Below, piece by piece: positions 1 through 10,600 of a stretch of 64,000 nt of DNA. The notes under the pieces are model-generated. The model saw only the letters and a program-made list of their open reading frames with translations, did no database searches and was not told the origin of the DNA. Both the position numbers and the translations under genes were made by a program. Origin of the DNA: an uncultured Flavobacteriales bacterium (lineage in GTDB: Bacteria; Bacteroidota; Bacteroidia; Flavobacteriales_D; Sanyastnellaceae); contig CALKGK010000043.1 in the NCBI GenBank assembly GCA_938085105.1, positions 18,949-82,948 of the forward strand, in the 5' to 3' direction. The first letter of the stretch is position 1; each line of letters starts with the position of its first letter.

Positions 1-2
1 AT

Positions 3-1046
3 AACTTCCCCCTTTCCTTGAATACATCTACTGGTTTCTATCAGCATGACTTTGCACTAAACAGTGGATTACGTGATGAAAACCCGGCCATTCTTCCGTT
101 TGCACCTTTACTAAGCTATGATTCTTGGATTACGATTGGTTCAGATCCAAGAGTAGGTTCAAATGGTGACATCGCAACAACCAGTAGTTTGAATCAATTA
201 TCCAACATTTTTGAAGTCCAGTGCTCCAGCTTTACTATTGATGACAACGTTGGAACTGTACTTTATTCTCTTGTGATTCCTGCTCCCGGCGTTCCATCAC
301 CGGGTATTCCCAATGCAGATGCAAGAGTGCTTTTTGCACAGTTAACAACAGACGAAGTAGTTACGGGAAACATTAACTTACAATACCGTTTTTTGAATCC
401 TGATGGTTCTTTATATGATCCTCCAGGACTTGATCCTATTATCGTGCAAGTGACAAACATTCCTTTGGACCTTACCCCTGGAGTTCTCCCAATTGAGTGT
501 TCGATTCAATTTCTTCCTGTAGAGCTGACCAGTTTCGATGCCTATCCGCAAGAAACAGACGTTGTGATTCGTTGGGAAACCGCTTCTGAAAAAGACAATG
601 ATTATTTTATCGTGCAGAGGAGTACAGACCTGCAGAACTGGGAAGACATCGGCCAAATTGATGGTGCAGGGAATTCAGACCTTCACCGCTACTATGTAAC
701 CAAAGACGAGAAACCCATTTGGGGAGAAAGCTACTACCGACTAAAGCAAGTCGATTTTAACGGACAGAGCGAAACTCATGCGCCCAAGACCATCTTGTTT
801 CAGCCAGAAAACGGCATTGAAGTCTATCCCAACCCGGCGAAAGACCGCATTTCCATTGATGGATTGAACGATCAAGTACTGCAAGTAGAGCTGATCAATG
901 CTCACGGACAAATCGTCAAGACTTGGGCCTCCACAAAGGAGATTCGCAGAGAATTGGATTTGCAACAACTCACACCGGGCATGTACATCGTTCAAATCGT
1001 TTTCGAACGAGGTGAAGCAGTACGAAAGCGCCTCGTCATTCAATAA
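3..1046 (+). CDS. T9SS-sorted secreted protein, C-terminal part
   Basis: The reading frame is open to the left edge of the window, so this is the C-terminal ~348 residues of a longer gene; the TTG at 18 is not a convincing start. The visible part has a beta-rich region with no recognised enzyme motif, then the LTSFDAY...VVIRWETASEKDNDYF segment that commonly precedes type IX secretion tails in Bacteroidota. The end is a type A sorting domain, with VYPNPAKD and a final GMYIVQ...KRLVIQ strand. By family knowledge such proteins cross the outer membrane through the T9SS and the tail is removed on surface attachment. The passenger function is not recognised. Confidence 0.8.
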   Translation, partial: NFPLSLNTSTGFYQHDFALNSGLRDENPAILPFAPLLSYDSWITIGSDPRVGSNGDIATTSSLNQLSNIFEVQCSSFTIDDNVGTVLYSLVIPAPGVPSPGIPNADARVLFAQLTTDEVVTGNINLQYRFLNPDGSLYDPPGLDPIIVQVTNIPLDLTPGVLPIECSIQFLPVELTSFDAYPQETDVVIRWETASEKDNDYFIVQRSTDLQNWEDIGQIDGAGNSDLHRYYVTKDEKPIWGESYYRLKQVDFNGQSETHAPKTILFQPENGIEVYPNPAKDRISIDGLNDQVLQVELINAHGQIVKTWASTKEIRRELDLQQLTPGMYIVQIVFERGEAVRKRLVIQ

Positions 1047-1088
1047 AAAAAGCCCTTCATCGTTTTTCAACAGAAGAAAGGCTTTGAG
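1045..1088. terminator. Hairpin terminator between convergent genes
   Basis: AAAGCC (1049-1054) pairs with GGCTTT (1080-1085), extended by CTTC/GAAG with a small bulge. Reading leftwards the stem is followed by a run of Ts, so it suits rimO best. Reading rightwards the T run is short, so termination of the secreted-protein gene here would be weaker. Confidence 0.7.
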
Positions 1089-1114
1089 CTAATCCAATAT
1101 GTTTTAAGCAAGTT

Positions 1115-2431
1115 CTAACCTGCTACGGAACCATATAAATCATAGTGATCTGCATCGTGAATTTCGATGTTCGCGAAGTCCCCAATGCGCAGGTAAGTAT
1201 CGTTTTCCGCCTTGATCAATACTTCATTGTCTACCTCCGGCGAATCAAATTCTGTTCTCCCAATAAAGAAGTCACCTTCCTTGCGATCGATCAGTACTTT
1301 GAACGTTTGACCAATTTTGGCTTGGTTGAGTTCGTATGAAATCTGGGATTGAATCTCCATGATCTCTTCAGCACGGGCTTTCTTCACTGCAGGAGGCACA
1401 TCGTCTTCGAAATTGTGTGCATGGGTATTCTCCTCATGAGAATACTCGAATATCCCAAGGCGGTCAAAACGCATCTCCTTCACCCAAGCCTTCATCTCTT
1501 CAAAATCCGCTTCGGTTTCTCCTGGGTATCCACTGATGAGTGTGGTACGCATCGCAATTCCAGGAACGGTTTCGCGAATTTTCGCCATTAGTTCCGTTGT
1601 TTTCTCGCGTGTAATTCCTCTCCTCATGGCCTTCAACATGTTTGTACTTCCATGCTGAAGCGGCATATCGAGGTAGTTGCAAATGTTCTCGCGCTCGGCC
1701 ATCACCTCCAAAGCATCCATCGGGAATCCACTTGGGAAGGCGTAATGCACACGAATCCAATCAATTCCTTCTACATCTGAAAGCTGTCTGAGCAATTCCG
1801 CCAACTTGCGTTCCTTGTATAAATCGAGTCCGTAATACGTACTGTCTTGTGCAATGAGCATCAACTCCTTCACTCCCTTAGCCGCCAAACTCTTCGCCTG
1901 CACAACAAGGTCTTCAATGGGAGTTGAACGGTGCTTTCCACGCATGAGGGGAATGGCGCAAAAAGAGCAAGGACGATCACACCCTTCTGAAATTTTAAAG
2001 TAAGCAAAGTGGTTTGGTGTGGTCAACAAACGTTCCCCCACCAACTCGTGCTTGTAATCTGCTTTTAAAGTCTTGAGTAATCGGGGGAGCTCACGCGTGC
2101 CGAAGTAGGCATCCACATTCGAAATTTCTTCGGTGAGTTCATCCTTGTAGCGTTCAGAAAGACAACCGGTCACATAAACCTTGTCTACCAAACCCTTCTC
2201 TTTTGCATCCGAAAATTGCAAAATTGTGTTGATGGATTCTTCCTTGGCATTGTCGATAAACCCGCAAGTATTGATGATCACAATCGCAGCATCGTCACTG
2301 TCTGATTCGTGCTCGACGTCGAAAGAATTCGCTTTGAGTTGAGCCATCATCACTTCAGAATCAAAAATATTCTTTGCACATCCAAGGGTCACCACGTTCA
2401 CCTTGTTCTTTTTGAGTGTTTTCGTTTTCAC
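1115..2431 (-). CDS. rimO: Ribosomal protein S12 methylthiotransferase RimO
   Basis: A radical-SAM enzyme that methylthiolates an aspartate of ribosomal protein S12. The 438-residue protein has the full family layout: an N-terminal UPF0004 domain with cysteines 18, 56 and 90 for the auxiliary cluster, the radical-SAM CxxxCxxC at residues 151-158 (EGCDRPCSFCAIP), and a C-terminal TRAM domain. It starts with GTG and overlaps the ftsY stop by four bases (GTGA), so the two are translationally coupled. The family also contains MiaB, but the short TRAM region and the GCDRPCSFC context favour RimO. Confidence 0.95.
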   Translation of the reverse strand: MKTKTLKKNKVNVVTLGCAKNIFDSEVMMAQLKANSFDVEHESDSDDAAIVIINTCGFIDNAKEESINTILQFSDAKEKGLVDKVYVTGCLSERYKDELTEEISNVDAYFGTRELPRLLKTLKADYKHELVGERLLTTPNHFAYFKISEGCDRPCSFCAIPLMRGKHRSTPIEDLVVQAKSLAAKGVKELMLIAQDSTYYGLDLYKERKLAELLRQLSDVEGIDWIRVHYAFPSGFPMDALEVMAERENICNYLDMPLQHGSTNMLKAMRRGITREKTTELMAKIRETVPGIAMRTTLISGYPGETEADFEEMKAWVKEMRFDRLGIFEYSHEENTHAHNFEDDVPPAVKKARAEEIMEIQSQISYELNQAKIGQTFKVLIDRKEGDFFIGRTEFDSPEVDNEVLIKAENDTYLRIGDFANIEIHDADHYDLYGSVAG

Positions 2432-3393
2432 GCTTTGTCGCTGCTAAATAATGAATCTACAAATTCTGTTCGGTTGAAGACCTGGAGGTCGTTCATCCCT
2501 TCACCAACTCCAATGTACTTCACTGGAATCTTAAATTGATCGGAAATTCCAATCACCACCCCTCCTTTTGCAGTCCCATCAATTTTGGTTAGCGCCAAGG
2601 CAGTTACCTCCGTTGCTTTGGTGAACTGTTTTGCCTGTTCGATGGCATTTTGTCCGGTTGATCCGTCCAACACCAAAAGCACTTCGTGGGGCGCATCTGG
2701 AATGACCTTCTGCATTACACGCTTAATTTTGGATAGCTCGTTCATGAGGTTCACCTTATTATGGAGTCTTCCCGCAGTGTCAATCAGCACCACGTCGGCA
2801 TTTTGACCGACAGCAGATTGCAGCGTATCGAAGGCAACTGAAGCGGGGTCGGCGTTCATTCCTTGGGAAACGATGGGAACCCCTGCTCGTTCACTCCAAA
2901 TGATGAGCTGATCAACGGCTGCCGCACGAAAAGTATCTGCCGCACCCAAAACCACTTTATTTCCAGCTGTTTTGAATTGATGAGCGAGCTTACCAATGGT
3001 TGTGGTCTTCCCCACACCGTTCACACCAACCACCATGATCACGTGAGGAACTGATTTCTCTGGAACCTTAAATTCTTCTCCATCTTCAGAGTTGTTCTCA
3101 CTCAAAAGAGCAGCAATCTCCTCCTTCAAGAGTTCGTGCAGTTCCGAAGTACCGAGGTACTTGTCTTTTGCCACACGTGCCTCGATGCGTTCAATAATTT
3201 TCAAGGTGGTTTCTACACCAACATCGGAAGAAACCAATACTTCTTCCAAGTTGTCGAGCACCTCATCGTCCACCTTGCTTTTACCGGCAATGGCTTTAGA
3301 CAATTTTGAGAAAACGCTTGTTTTGGTCTTTTCTAGACCTTTATCAAGGGTTTCTTTTTTCTCACGCGAGAATATTTTTTTGAAAAAACTCAT
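2428..3393 (-). CDS. ftsY: Signal recognition particle receptor FtsY
   Basis: An SRP-receptor GTPase that docks ribosome-nascent chain complexes at the inner membrane. The 321 residues comprise a short charged N-terminus, a helical N domain (about 30-100) and the GTPase G domain, with P-loop GVNGVGKT (123-130), DTAGR (205-209) and TKID (269-272). It lacks the long acidic A domain of the E. coli protein, as is usual outside Gammaproteobacteria. It lies between DUF4295 and rimO in the order commonly conserved in Bacteroidota; a hairpin upstream (3421-3453) may reduce readthrough from the ribosomal genes. Confidence 0.95.
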   Translation of the reverse strand: MSFFKKIFSREKKETLDKGLEKTKTSVFSKLSKAIAGKSKVDDEVLDNLEEVLVSSDVGVETTLKIIERIEARVAKDKYLGTSELHELLKEEIAALLSENNSEDGEEFKVPEKSVPHVIMVVGVNGVGKTTTIGKLAHQFKTAGNKVVLGAADTFRAAAVDQLIIWSERAGVPIVSQGMNADPASVAFDTLQSAVGQNADVVLIDTAGRLHNKVNLMNELSKIKRVMQKVIPDAPHEVLLVLDGSTGQNAIEQAKQFTKATEVTALALTKIDGTAKGGVVIGISDQFKIPVKYIGVGEGMNDLQVFNRTEFVDSLFSSDKA

Positions 3394-3420
3394 GGGTGTA
3401 TGTTGGGGAGAGTAAAATAC

Positions 3421-3453
3421 AAAAAAGGCCTTTTCACATGGAAAAAGCCTTTA
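3421..3453 (-). terminator. Hairpin between DUF4295 and ftsY
   Basis: On the minus strand an imperfect stem (AAAGGC... pairing with ...GCCTTT) is followed by a T-rich run. It sits between the small ribosomal genes and ftsY, so it probably attenuates rather than fully ends transcription. Confidence 0.55.
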
Positions 3454-3476
3454 AATATCGTGCGTATTCAGCGATC

Positions 3477-3629
3477 TTAACCTTTGAAAAAGGCTTCGAT
3501 GTTATCGTTGTGTACAATTTCTTCAGTGAAGACGTAAGCTCCTGATTTCTCAGAACGAACCATCTTAATCACTTTTGAGTGTTGTTTACCTCCACCTTTC
3601 TGGAGCGATGCTACCGTTTTCTTTGCCAT
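3477..3629 (-). CDS. DUF4295 family small protein
   Basis: A 50-residue basic protein (MAKKTVASLQKGGGKQHSKV... ending DNIEAFFKG). It matches the DUF4295 family, known from Bacteroidota and almost always encoded between rpmG and ftsY. The location implies a role connected with the ribosome, but the function is not established. Eight bases separate its start from the rpmG stop, so the two are surely co-transcribed. Confidence 0.9.
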   Translation of the reverse strand: MAKKTVASLQKGGGKQHSKVIKMVRSEKSGAYVFTEEIVHNDNIEAFFKG

Positions 3630-3637
3630 GGTTCAGC

Positions 3638-3826
3638 TTATTTAATTTCTTTATGAACAGTCATTTTACGCAAGATCGGATTGAATTTCTTGATCTCCAT
3701 ACGATCTGGTGTATTCTTGCGGTTCTTTGTTGTCACGTATCGTGAAGTTCCAGGCATCCCGGAATCTTTGTGCTCGGTGCACTCAAGAATAACCTGTACT
3801 CTATTTCCTTTTCCTTTCTTGGCCAT
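3638..3826 (-). CDS. rpmG: 50S ribosomal protein L33
   Basis: A 62-residue protein with the L33 signature: [18 protein letters not shown], then [21 protein letters not shown]. It has only one of the zinc-ribbon cysteines, so it is the zinc-independent type. The start was set at 3826 because a perfect -7 promoter element lies 27 bases upstream and the family begins with MAKK; the longer open frame upstream overlaps the divergent ftsK. In many Bacteroidota rpmB sits directly upstream; here the position is taken by the divergent promoter region. Confidence 0.95.
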   Translation of the reverse strand: MAKKGKGNRVQVILECTEHKDSGMPGTSRYVTTKNRKNTPDRMEIKKFNPILRKMTVHKEIK

Positions 3827-3853
3827 TTCTGTTACTTTAACTTTTAAGGAGTG

Positions 3854-3861
3854 CAAAGATA
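3854..3861 (-). promoter_or_regulatory. -7 promoter element for rpmG operon
   Basis: TATCTTTG exactly matches the Bacteroidota -7 consensus TAnnTTTG. The predicted RNA start is about 3849, giving a leader of roughly 24 bases. Confidence 0.7.
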
Positions 3862-3964
3862 CGAAGTTCCATTGAATTAAAAAACATTCCAGTGCATTTC
3901 GCGTTTTCACCTTTGTATGTTGATACTTACTTGCAATGCTCCCCGCAGCCGTGGCGACTTCTGC

Positions 3965-3972
3965 TACCTTTG
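3965..3972 (+). promoter_or_regulatory. -7 promoter element for ftsK
   Basis: TACCTTTG matches TAnnTTTG exactly and ends 18 bases before the ATG at 3991. This supports 3991 as the ftsK start rather than the GTG at 3892, which lies upstream of the promoter. Confidence 0.7.
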
Positions 3973-3990
3973 AACATTGGTAAATTTTAT

Positions 3991-6600
3991 ATGGCGAAGA
4001 AACGAAATAAGGCGCAAAGCTCGACCGAGCCCAAGAAAAACAGGGTGAAAGGCAGCGAACCTGCTCCGTCGAAGAAAAAGGCAAAAGCAAAAATGTCCGA
4101 AAAGCTGAAGTTTATTCGAGACGAACGTTTTCGAAAAATTCTTGGTATCGTCCTCCTAATTATAGCGGTATTCCTTTCCATCTCCGGCATCAGCTTCCTG
4201 TTTACCGGTGCGCACGACCTGCATATTCTTGCTGGTGAGGTGTTGGACTTGGAAGAAACGCCTCGGTTTAAAAATGTTGCTGGTCGACTGGGTGCCAGTT
4301 CCGCCAAGGCTTTGATGCATGATGGATTTGGTTTGGCCGGACTCATTATTCCTTTTTTGATTTTTCTCATAGGTGTTCGCATCGCCTTCAAAAAGACCTT
4401 ACTTCCTTTTGCGAAGACCTTTAGAATTAGTCTTTTCTCCTTGCTCTTTGTTCCATTGTTGATCGCTTTCTTCTTTCATCATTCACATGCTGAAAATGGA
4501 CAAATCATCCTTTCCTGCAATGACAATCTTGTGGGTGCTTTCGGGGTATCGATAACACGTTGGTTCGTTTTTACCATTGGTTGGTTTGGAACCTTGTTGT
4601 TCATCCTCGTCATTTTAGCCGGGTTTGTCATCATCAACTTCAACCCAAGTATTCCTTCTCTCGCTTTTTTGAATGGAATTTTCCCTTCAAAGAAACAAGC
4701 GGCTGAGAACGATGAAACGGAGGAAGAACAAGAAGAAACTGCTCCTGCTCCGGTTCAGAACCGAAGAAACGTTGCCCACACTGATGAAGCTTTAAACAGC
4801 AACAACATGGACGATCTTCTGGATGAAATGATTGGCAGTACCGAAAAGGAGGTCCCTTCTCCCCCACCGAACGAGATCACACTTGAAGAGCAGGAAGAAA
4901 CCACTGAAGCCGAAGAGACTCCTCCCTTCAGCCTCGATACCACCACTGAAATTGAAGCGCAGGATCTTGAATTGGATGCCAGTGTTCCTGAACCTCAGGA
5001 AAAGAAATTCGAAGCCGACGATGAACTCGAAATTGAGAGTATCAAAGAGGAAGTTGAGCTGAGCGAGGATCAAATCGACCAAAAAGTTCAAGAATTTGGA
5101 GAGTACGACCCAACGCTGGACCTCTCTCGTTACGAACTCCCCAACATCGACCTTCTTGAAGCACACGGCACAGGGACGCTCGCTGTGGACAAGGATGAAT
5201 TGGAGAACAACAAAAACCGAATTGTTGAAACGCTCAACCATTACAAAATTGAGATCAGCAAGATCAAGGCAACCATTGGTCCTACAGTGACCCTCTATGA
5301 AATTGTTCCCGCTCCAGGTGTTCGAATTTCGAAGATCAAGAACTTGGAAGATGACATTGCATTGAGTTTGGCCGCGCTTGGAATTCGAATCATTGCCCCA
5401 ATTCCTGGAAAAGGAACCATTGGTATTGAAGTACCGAACTCCAATGCAGATGTGGTCTCCATGCGTTCGCTTATTGCTTCAGACAAGTTTCAGAATGCGA
5501 AAATGGAATTGCCCATTGCCATCGGTAAAAGCATCTCCAACGAAACGCACGTCTTTGACCTCGCCAAAATGCCTCACCTTTTGATGGCCGGTGCTACCGG
5601 ACAAGGTAAATCGGTTGGATTGAACGCCATGTTGGTTTCACTCCTATATAAAAAGCATCCGGCGCAACTCAAATTCGTGTTGGTCGATCCCAAAAAAGTA
5701 GAGCTTACCCTTTACAACAGGATCGAACGTCACTTCCTCGCGAAGCTTCCCGACGAAGAAGAAGCCATCATTACCGACACCAGTAAAGTGGTGAAAACCC
5801 TCAATTCCCTGTGCATTGAGATGGATGACCGATATGAATTGCTGAAAGAAGCACAATGCCGAAACATCAAAGAATACAACGTCAAATTCATTAAACGAAA
5901 ATTGAATCCGGAGAATGGACACCGTTACTTACCTTACATTGTTTTGGTGGTGGATGAGTTTGCCGATTTGATCATGACTGCGGGAAAAGAAGTGGAAACA
6001 CCCATTGCCCGATTGGCGCAGTTGGCCCGAGCCATTGGAATTCACCTGATCATCGCAACACAGCGTCCGTCAGTGAACATCATTACCGGAACCATCAAAG
6101 CCAACTTCCCCGCCAGAATTGCCTTCCGTGTGACCAGTAAGATTGACAGTAGAACCATTCTCGATGCGGGAGGTGCGGATCAATTGATTGGTAGGGGGGA
6201 TATGTTGATGTCCACAGGGAACGATTTGATCCGACTCCAATGTGGTTTTGTGGACACTCCCGAAGTGGAAGAGATCACCGACTTTATCGGAACACAGCAA
6301 GGATATCCGGACGCTTTTCATCTTCCTGAGGTGGCTGACGAAGGTGGCTCGGAAATTGGTAATATTGCAGACGAAGATCGCGACGTTTTATTTGAAGAAG
6401 CAGCACGTATGATTGTGATGCATCAACAAGGATCGGCCTCGCTGCTTCAACGAAAATTAAAGCTAGGGTACAATCGTGCCGGACGAATCATCGATCAACT
6501 CGAAGCGGCGGGAGTTATTGGTCCGTTCGAAGGAAGCAAGGCAAGAAAGGTTTTGGTTCCCGATGAAATGAGTTTGGAACAGTTATTGAAACAACCCTAA
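3991..6600 (+). CDS. ftsK: DNA translocase FtsK
   Basis: A septum-anchored hexameric ATPase that pumps chromosomal DNA during division. From ATG 3991 the protein has 869 residues: a Lys-rich N-terminus, four membrane segments (about 50-72, 112-132, 145-165, 190-215), an acidic Glu-rich linker to about residue 400, the motor with Walker A GATGQGKS (about 533-540) and Walker [11 protein letters not shown] (about 649-658), and a C-terminal winged-helix gamma domain (about 805-869) that reads KOPS-type sites. The linker is short compared with E. coli, as usual in this phylum. A lolA-like gene follows 45 bases downstream. Confidence 0.95.
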   Translation: MAKKRNKAQSSTEPKKNRVKGSEPAPSKKKAKAKMSEKLKFIRDERFRKILGIVLLIIAVFLSISGISFLFTGAHDLHILAGEVLDLEETPRFKNVAGRLGASSAKALMHDGFGLAGLIIPFLIFLIGVRIAFKKTLLPFAKTFRISLFSLLFVPLLIAFFFHHSHAENGQIILSCNDNLVGAFGVSITRWFVFTIGWFGTLLFILVILAGFVIINFNPSIPSLAFLNGIFPSKKQAAENDETEEEQEETAPAPVQNRRNVAHTDEALNSNNMDDLLDEMIGSTEKEVPSPPPNEITLEEQEETTEAEETPPFSLDTTTEIEAQDLELDASVPEPQEKKFEADDELEIESIKEEVELSEDQIDQKVQEFGEYDPTLDLSRYELPNIDLLEAHGTGTLAVDKDELENNKNRIVETLNHYKIEISKIKATIGPTVTLYEIVPAPGVRISKIKNLEDDIALSLAALGIRIIAPIPGKGTIGIEVPNSNADVVSMRSLIASDKFQNAKMELPIAIGKSISNETHVFDLAKMPHLLMAGATGQGKSVGLNAMLVSLLYKKHPAQLKFVLVDPKKVELTLYNRIERHFLAKLPDEEEAIITDTSKVVKTLNSLCIEMDDRYELLKEAQCRNIKEYNVKFIKRKLNPENGHRYLPYIVLVVDEFADLIMTAGKEVETPIARLAQLARAIGIHLIIATQRPSVNIITGTIKANFPARIAFRVTSKIDSRTILDAGGADQLIGRGDMLMSTGNDLIRLQCGFVDTPEVEEITDFIGTQQGYPDAFHLPEVADEGGSEIGNIADEDRDVLFEEAARMIVMHQQGSASLLQRKLKLGYNRAGRIIDQLEAAGVIGPFEGSKARKVLVPDEMSLEQLLKQP

Positions 6601-6645
6601 TAAATTTAGAACACACCACTGTAAAGTTCTGTAAAGTAAAGAACC

Positions 6646-7287
6646 ATGAAAAAAATAAGTTTCCTTTTGTTGCTCATGATTGCAGCCCTTGGCACCCAAG
6701 CTCAAGATGCTGACAAAATCCTCAATGAGCTCAGCGCCAAAGCGAAAAAATACCAGTCCATTGAAGCAGAATACACTTCAAGAATGGTTGATCAAATGAA
6801 CGGGATTGACCTCTCTACCAAGGGAAGCATCAAAATCAAAGGGGAAAAGTACCATCTAAACCTCGGAGATTACACCCTCATTTCAGACGGATCTACGCTC
6901 TGGACCATTCAGAAAGAAAGCAACGAATGCATGATTGACGATTTGGCCGACATGGAAGACGAAGCGTTCAAACCTTCGGACATGTTCACGCTTTGGGAAC
7001 AAGGCTTTAAGAATGAATACAAAGGCGAAATCAACGTTGACGGTGTTGACTGTTACCTCATCCACCTTTACCCTACAGACACAGAGGAACGCGATTTTCA
7101 CACCATCAAAATGTACATCGATAAGAACAGAATGGAATTGTTCAAAATGGAAGTGAAAGGAAGAGAAGGCAGCGACATGATTTACAAAGTGAAGAGCTTT
7201 AAAACCAACAGCGCTTTGAGCGACGGGGTGTTCCAATTTAAGGAAAGTGACTATCCCGGAATTGAGATTATTGATAATCGTTTCTAG
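6646..7287 (+). CDS. LolA-like outer-membrane lipoprotein carrier
   Basis: A 213-residue exported protein with a clean signal peptide (MKKISFLLLLMIAALG, cleavage after TQAQ). The rest fits the LolA-like fold of about 190 residues, with alternating beta strands such as KGSIKIKGEKYHLN and GSTLWTIQKES. LolA proteins carry lipoproteins across the periplasm. The ftsK-lolA pairing recurs in Bacteroidota. Sequence similarity in this family is low, so cargo specificity cannot be judged. A strong terminator follows at 7312. Confidence 0.8.
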   Translation: MKKISFLLLLMIAALGTQAQDADKILNELSAKAKKYQSIEAEYTSRMVDQMNGIDLSTKGSIKIKGEKYHLNLGDYTLISDGSTLWTIQKESNECMIDDLADMEDEAFKPSDMFTLWEQGFKNEYKGEINVDGVDCYLIHLYPTDTEERDFHTIKMYIDKNRMELFKMEVKGREGSDMIYKVKSFKTNSALSDGVFQFKESDYPGIEIIDNRF

Positions 7288-7311
7288 AGAAGCACAAGAT
7301 TTAAGGAATTC

Positions 7312-7340
7312 AAAAGCCTCCCAATTGGGGGGCTTTTTTT
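7312..7340 (+). terminator. Rho-independent terminator after lolA-like gene
   Basis: A ten-base-pair stem (AAAGCCTCCC with GGGGGGCTTT, loop AATT) is followed by seven Ts. It ends the ftsK-lolA unit. Confidence 0.9.
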
Positions 7341-7644
7341 GTGCATCGCCTTTTTTCGAGAGCAGCGCAGAGCTCTTCAACCATTCTGTTGAGGTGAACT
7401 TCTCTCAAATCATCAAAAGCCCTAAATCGAGCATCAGCGATTAAAATTTCGGTACAGAAAAATTCCCTGCCCCCACTGAATAGCGGGCAAACACCTTCAT
7501 TTTAAAGGAATTAAAGCCAAAATTGAAGACAAGTATTCTAAAAATTTTGTTAGCTTGTAAGAACCTTAGTACTTAAAAACCAACTAAACCATTTAATCAA
7601 CCTTGGGCCGACTACTCTCCAAAGGCTCAGCAACACACTCTACA
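7341..7644. other. Intergenic stretch upstream of giant surface protein
   Basis: No convincing ORF or RNA was seen here. It holds an AT-rich tract (about 7500-7600) and the 11-mer GTTAGCTTGTA at 7549-7559, whose TAGCTTG resembles a degenerate -7 element. The same 11-mer lies upstream of the gene that ends at 16306. Confidence 0.5.
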
Positions 7645-10600
7645 ATGAACACTTTCCCGCGCTATCTCGTAGCATTCGTTTGCTGCTTAGGCTTTGTATT
7701 TCTCAATATTGGAGAACTGAAGGCTCAAGTCAATTGCGGTGGTTGTACCGACCCCACTGCCTGTAACTACAACCCCTCTGCTACTGAAGATGATGGGTCT
7801 TGTATATCCACTCCCGATTGTGGGCTATGGGCGGCAGATGACATTTTGTGCATCAATGAAGGAGAAAACTTGTCTTACAACGTACTTTGCAACGACAATG
7901 TTTCCGACTTTCCATTCGTTATTGAAGCCCAAGGAAACGATTGTTTTTCCATCAGCGAAAACGGTGATGTGATTCAAAACAATCTCCAAGACATCGACTG
8001 CTGTGGAGAGCATTTCATTCCTTACACCATCTTTTTTCAAGACGGCACCCAACAAGTGCTCCAGGCCAATTTGCGCATTACTGTCAAATGTGGAAAGCCG
8101 GACTGTTCCATCATCGATTTAGAAACCGTGATTGGCAGTCCAGTAGGTGATGGAGGCTTAAGTGTGGTGGATTGTTTTGACGTTTGTGAAAATTCGGTAA
8201 GTACACTTCAATACCCTTTCAACCCTTCTTTTTCCTACGATTGGACGGGCGTCATCGGTGGAGTTGGGAGTCTGGGAGCGAATCCTGCAGAACTTATTGT
8301 CTCTTGGAATAATTTCGGCAGTGGTTTCGTGAGTTTGGATGTGTATGACGGAAACGGAAACGTCACAAGCTTCAACTTTTGTGTGAACATCTTAGAAGGT
8401 CCTGTTGCTGATTTTAGCTCCACGGGATACGTTTGTTTGGATTCACCCATCTGCTTCACCAATTTGAGCAGCAATGCAGATGGTTATCAGTGGGACTTTG
8501 GAGACGGTGTTGTTTCGAACATGTCTGATCCATGCCACACGTACTCTTCACCCGGAACCTACACAGTAACCCTCACTGCCACCAAAGCCAATTTTGATGC
8601 AGAAGGAAACCCGCTATGCTGTTGCACCGATGTGTCAACAGCCACTGTCGTTGTAGACGATCTTCCAGGACCAAACATCTATTGGATTTCTACTTTATGC
8701 GAAGGAGACAACTCCAACTATTGGACCGATGCGGCCAACTGTGGAAGTTACTTTTGGACGGTTGAAGATGCCGATGGAAACCCTGTACTTTTCACTGGGC
8801 AAGGAACTCCAGACATCAATGTAACGTGGGGAGCGGGTCCGGTGGGTACCGTTACTCTCGCCGTTACTGATTGCGATGATGATTACTGCTCCAACCCAAC
8901 AAGCGTCACTGTTCCTATTATTTCAGCCAACGGCACCATTGATGGCTCCGATGCTGTATGTGAATTTAGTACTCAGACTTACTGCGTTCCGAAATGGCAA
9001 AGCACCGTTTACAATTGGACCATCACGGGAGGAAGCATTGTTTCTTCACCCGATGGCAACTGCATTACCGTAGTTTGGGGTCCTGCTGGCGTGGGAACAC
9101 TTCATGTTGACTACTCAAGTGCTTTTCTAGCTGGATTGCCGAATCACAGTGCTGGAGATTGTGAAGGCTCTGCCGACCTTACGGTTAACATCATTCCTTC
9201 ATACGATGTGATTAACACAGGTCCATCCGTGGTTTGTGTTGGAGATGTATCCAACATCATCACCAGTTCTAGCCCGAACCCCAATTGCACGTGGAACATC
9301 AGTCCTGCTCATCCCTTCACTGGAGATGGAACAGATCAGATCAGCATCAACTGGACCACACCTGGAACTTACATCATTGAAGCAGTACCAGTGAACCCAA
9401 TGGATTATTGCAACGGTCCGGAGTCCATCATCATTCAAGTTCAAGACATCCCGGCACCAACGGCCATTGATGGAAACCTCTCCGTTTGTCCGAACTCCAC
9501 CCACTACTACAGCATTCCTAGTCCAAATCCGAGTTACAGCTACTTTTGGTCGACAACCAACGGCACACCTGTATCGGGCACAGGGACCAGTATCGGAGTA
9601 ACTTGGGACAATATCCCTGGTCCGTTCAGCTTGACCGTTTATGCTCAGTCGAATGGGACTTCAGGCTGTCAATCGGAAGATTTCACCATCACCATCGAAC
9701 CAAAAACCATTGATGGTCCGCTAGCCATCTCACCTGATGTTGCTTGTTCCAACACCATCAGCTCACACAGTTTAACGCCAATGCAGGATGATGATGCCAC
9801 CATCACTTGGTCTGTTGTTCCTGCCGTTGCCGGGAGCGTATTGGTTCAGAACGATGAGAACACTCAAATTCAATGGAACGATTGGTCGGGAAGTGCACAG
9901 ATTATCGTGGAAGTTGAACTTTGCGGAATCACGGACAGTGAAAGCATCACCGTGCCTGTCAATCAGCCGATCGTCCCTGTGATCACACAAACAGGAGTAC
10001 TTTGCACGGGCTCCAATGCGACCCTTTCGACCACGGTTCCGTTCAGTTCATACGATTGGTCAACGTTCGACACGAGCCCAACAACGGTCATTTCGAGCCA
10101 AGGAAATTACGCTGTGACGACCGTAGATGGGAACGGATGTGTTGCCACGTCCAGCTTTGATGCCAACGAAATACCCGGACCAAGCGCATCGATCTCCACA
10201 GGAAACAATACCACCATCTGCCTATCGAACCCACACACGGTTACCCTCATTGCTCAGTTCAATGCCAACTTCAGTTATCAGTGGTATTGCGGCGGAGTCC
10301 TTGTGCCGGGTGCAACTGGAGACACTTATGATCACCCTTTCCAAGGAGTAGCAGGCTCCTATCCTTATTGGGTTGTGGTGACCGACAATACTTCTGGTTG
10401 CATGAACACCTCCGACACGATTGTGGTGAACGAATCCACCTGCCCACCCAACCCATGCACACCTGAACCGCATTCGTTCAACATCACGACCGCTCAAAAT
10501 CAAGCTACAAACTGCAACGTTATTGATTTTGAAACCACCATGAGCAATGCCACCTTCAGCACATGGAGCTTTGGGGATGGTGCCTTATCGGGCTTAAACC

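Noticed and set aside
3892..3990. Upstream GTG start for ftsK
   Set aside because: The -7 box at 3965-3972 lies inside this extension and the extension has no FtsK-like sequence.
7603..7644. TTG 7603 as start of the giant protein
   Set aside because: It adds 14 residues before a complete signal peptide; ATG 7645 is much better.
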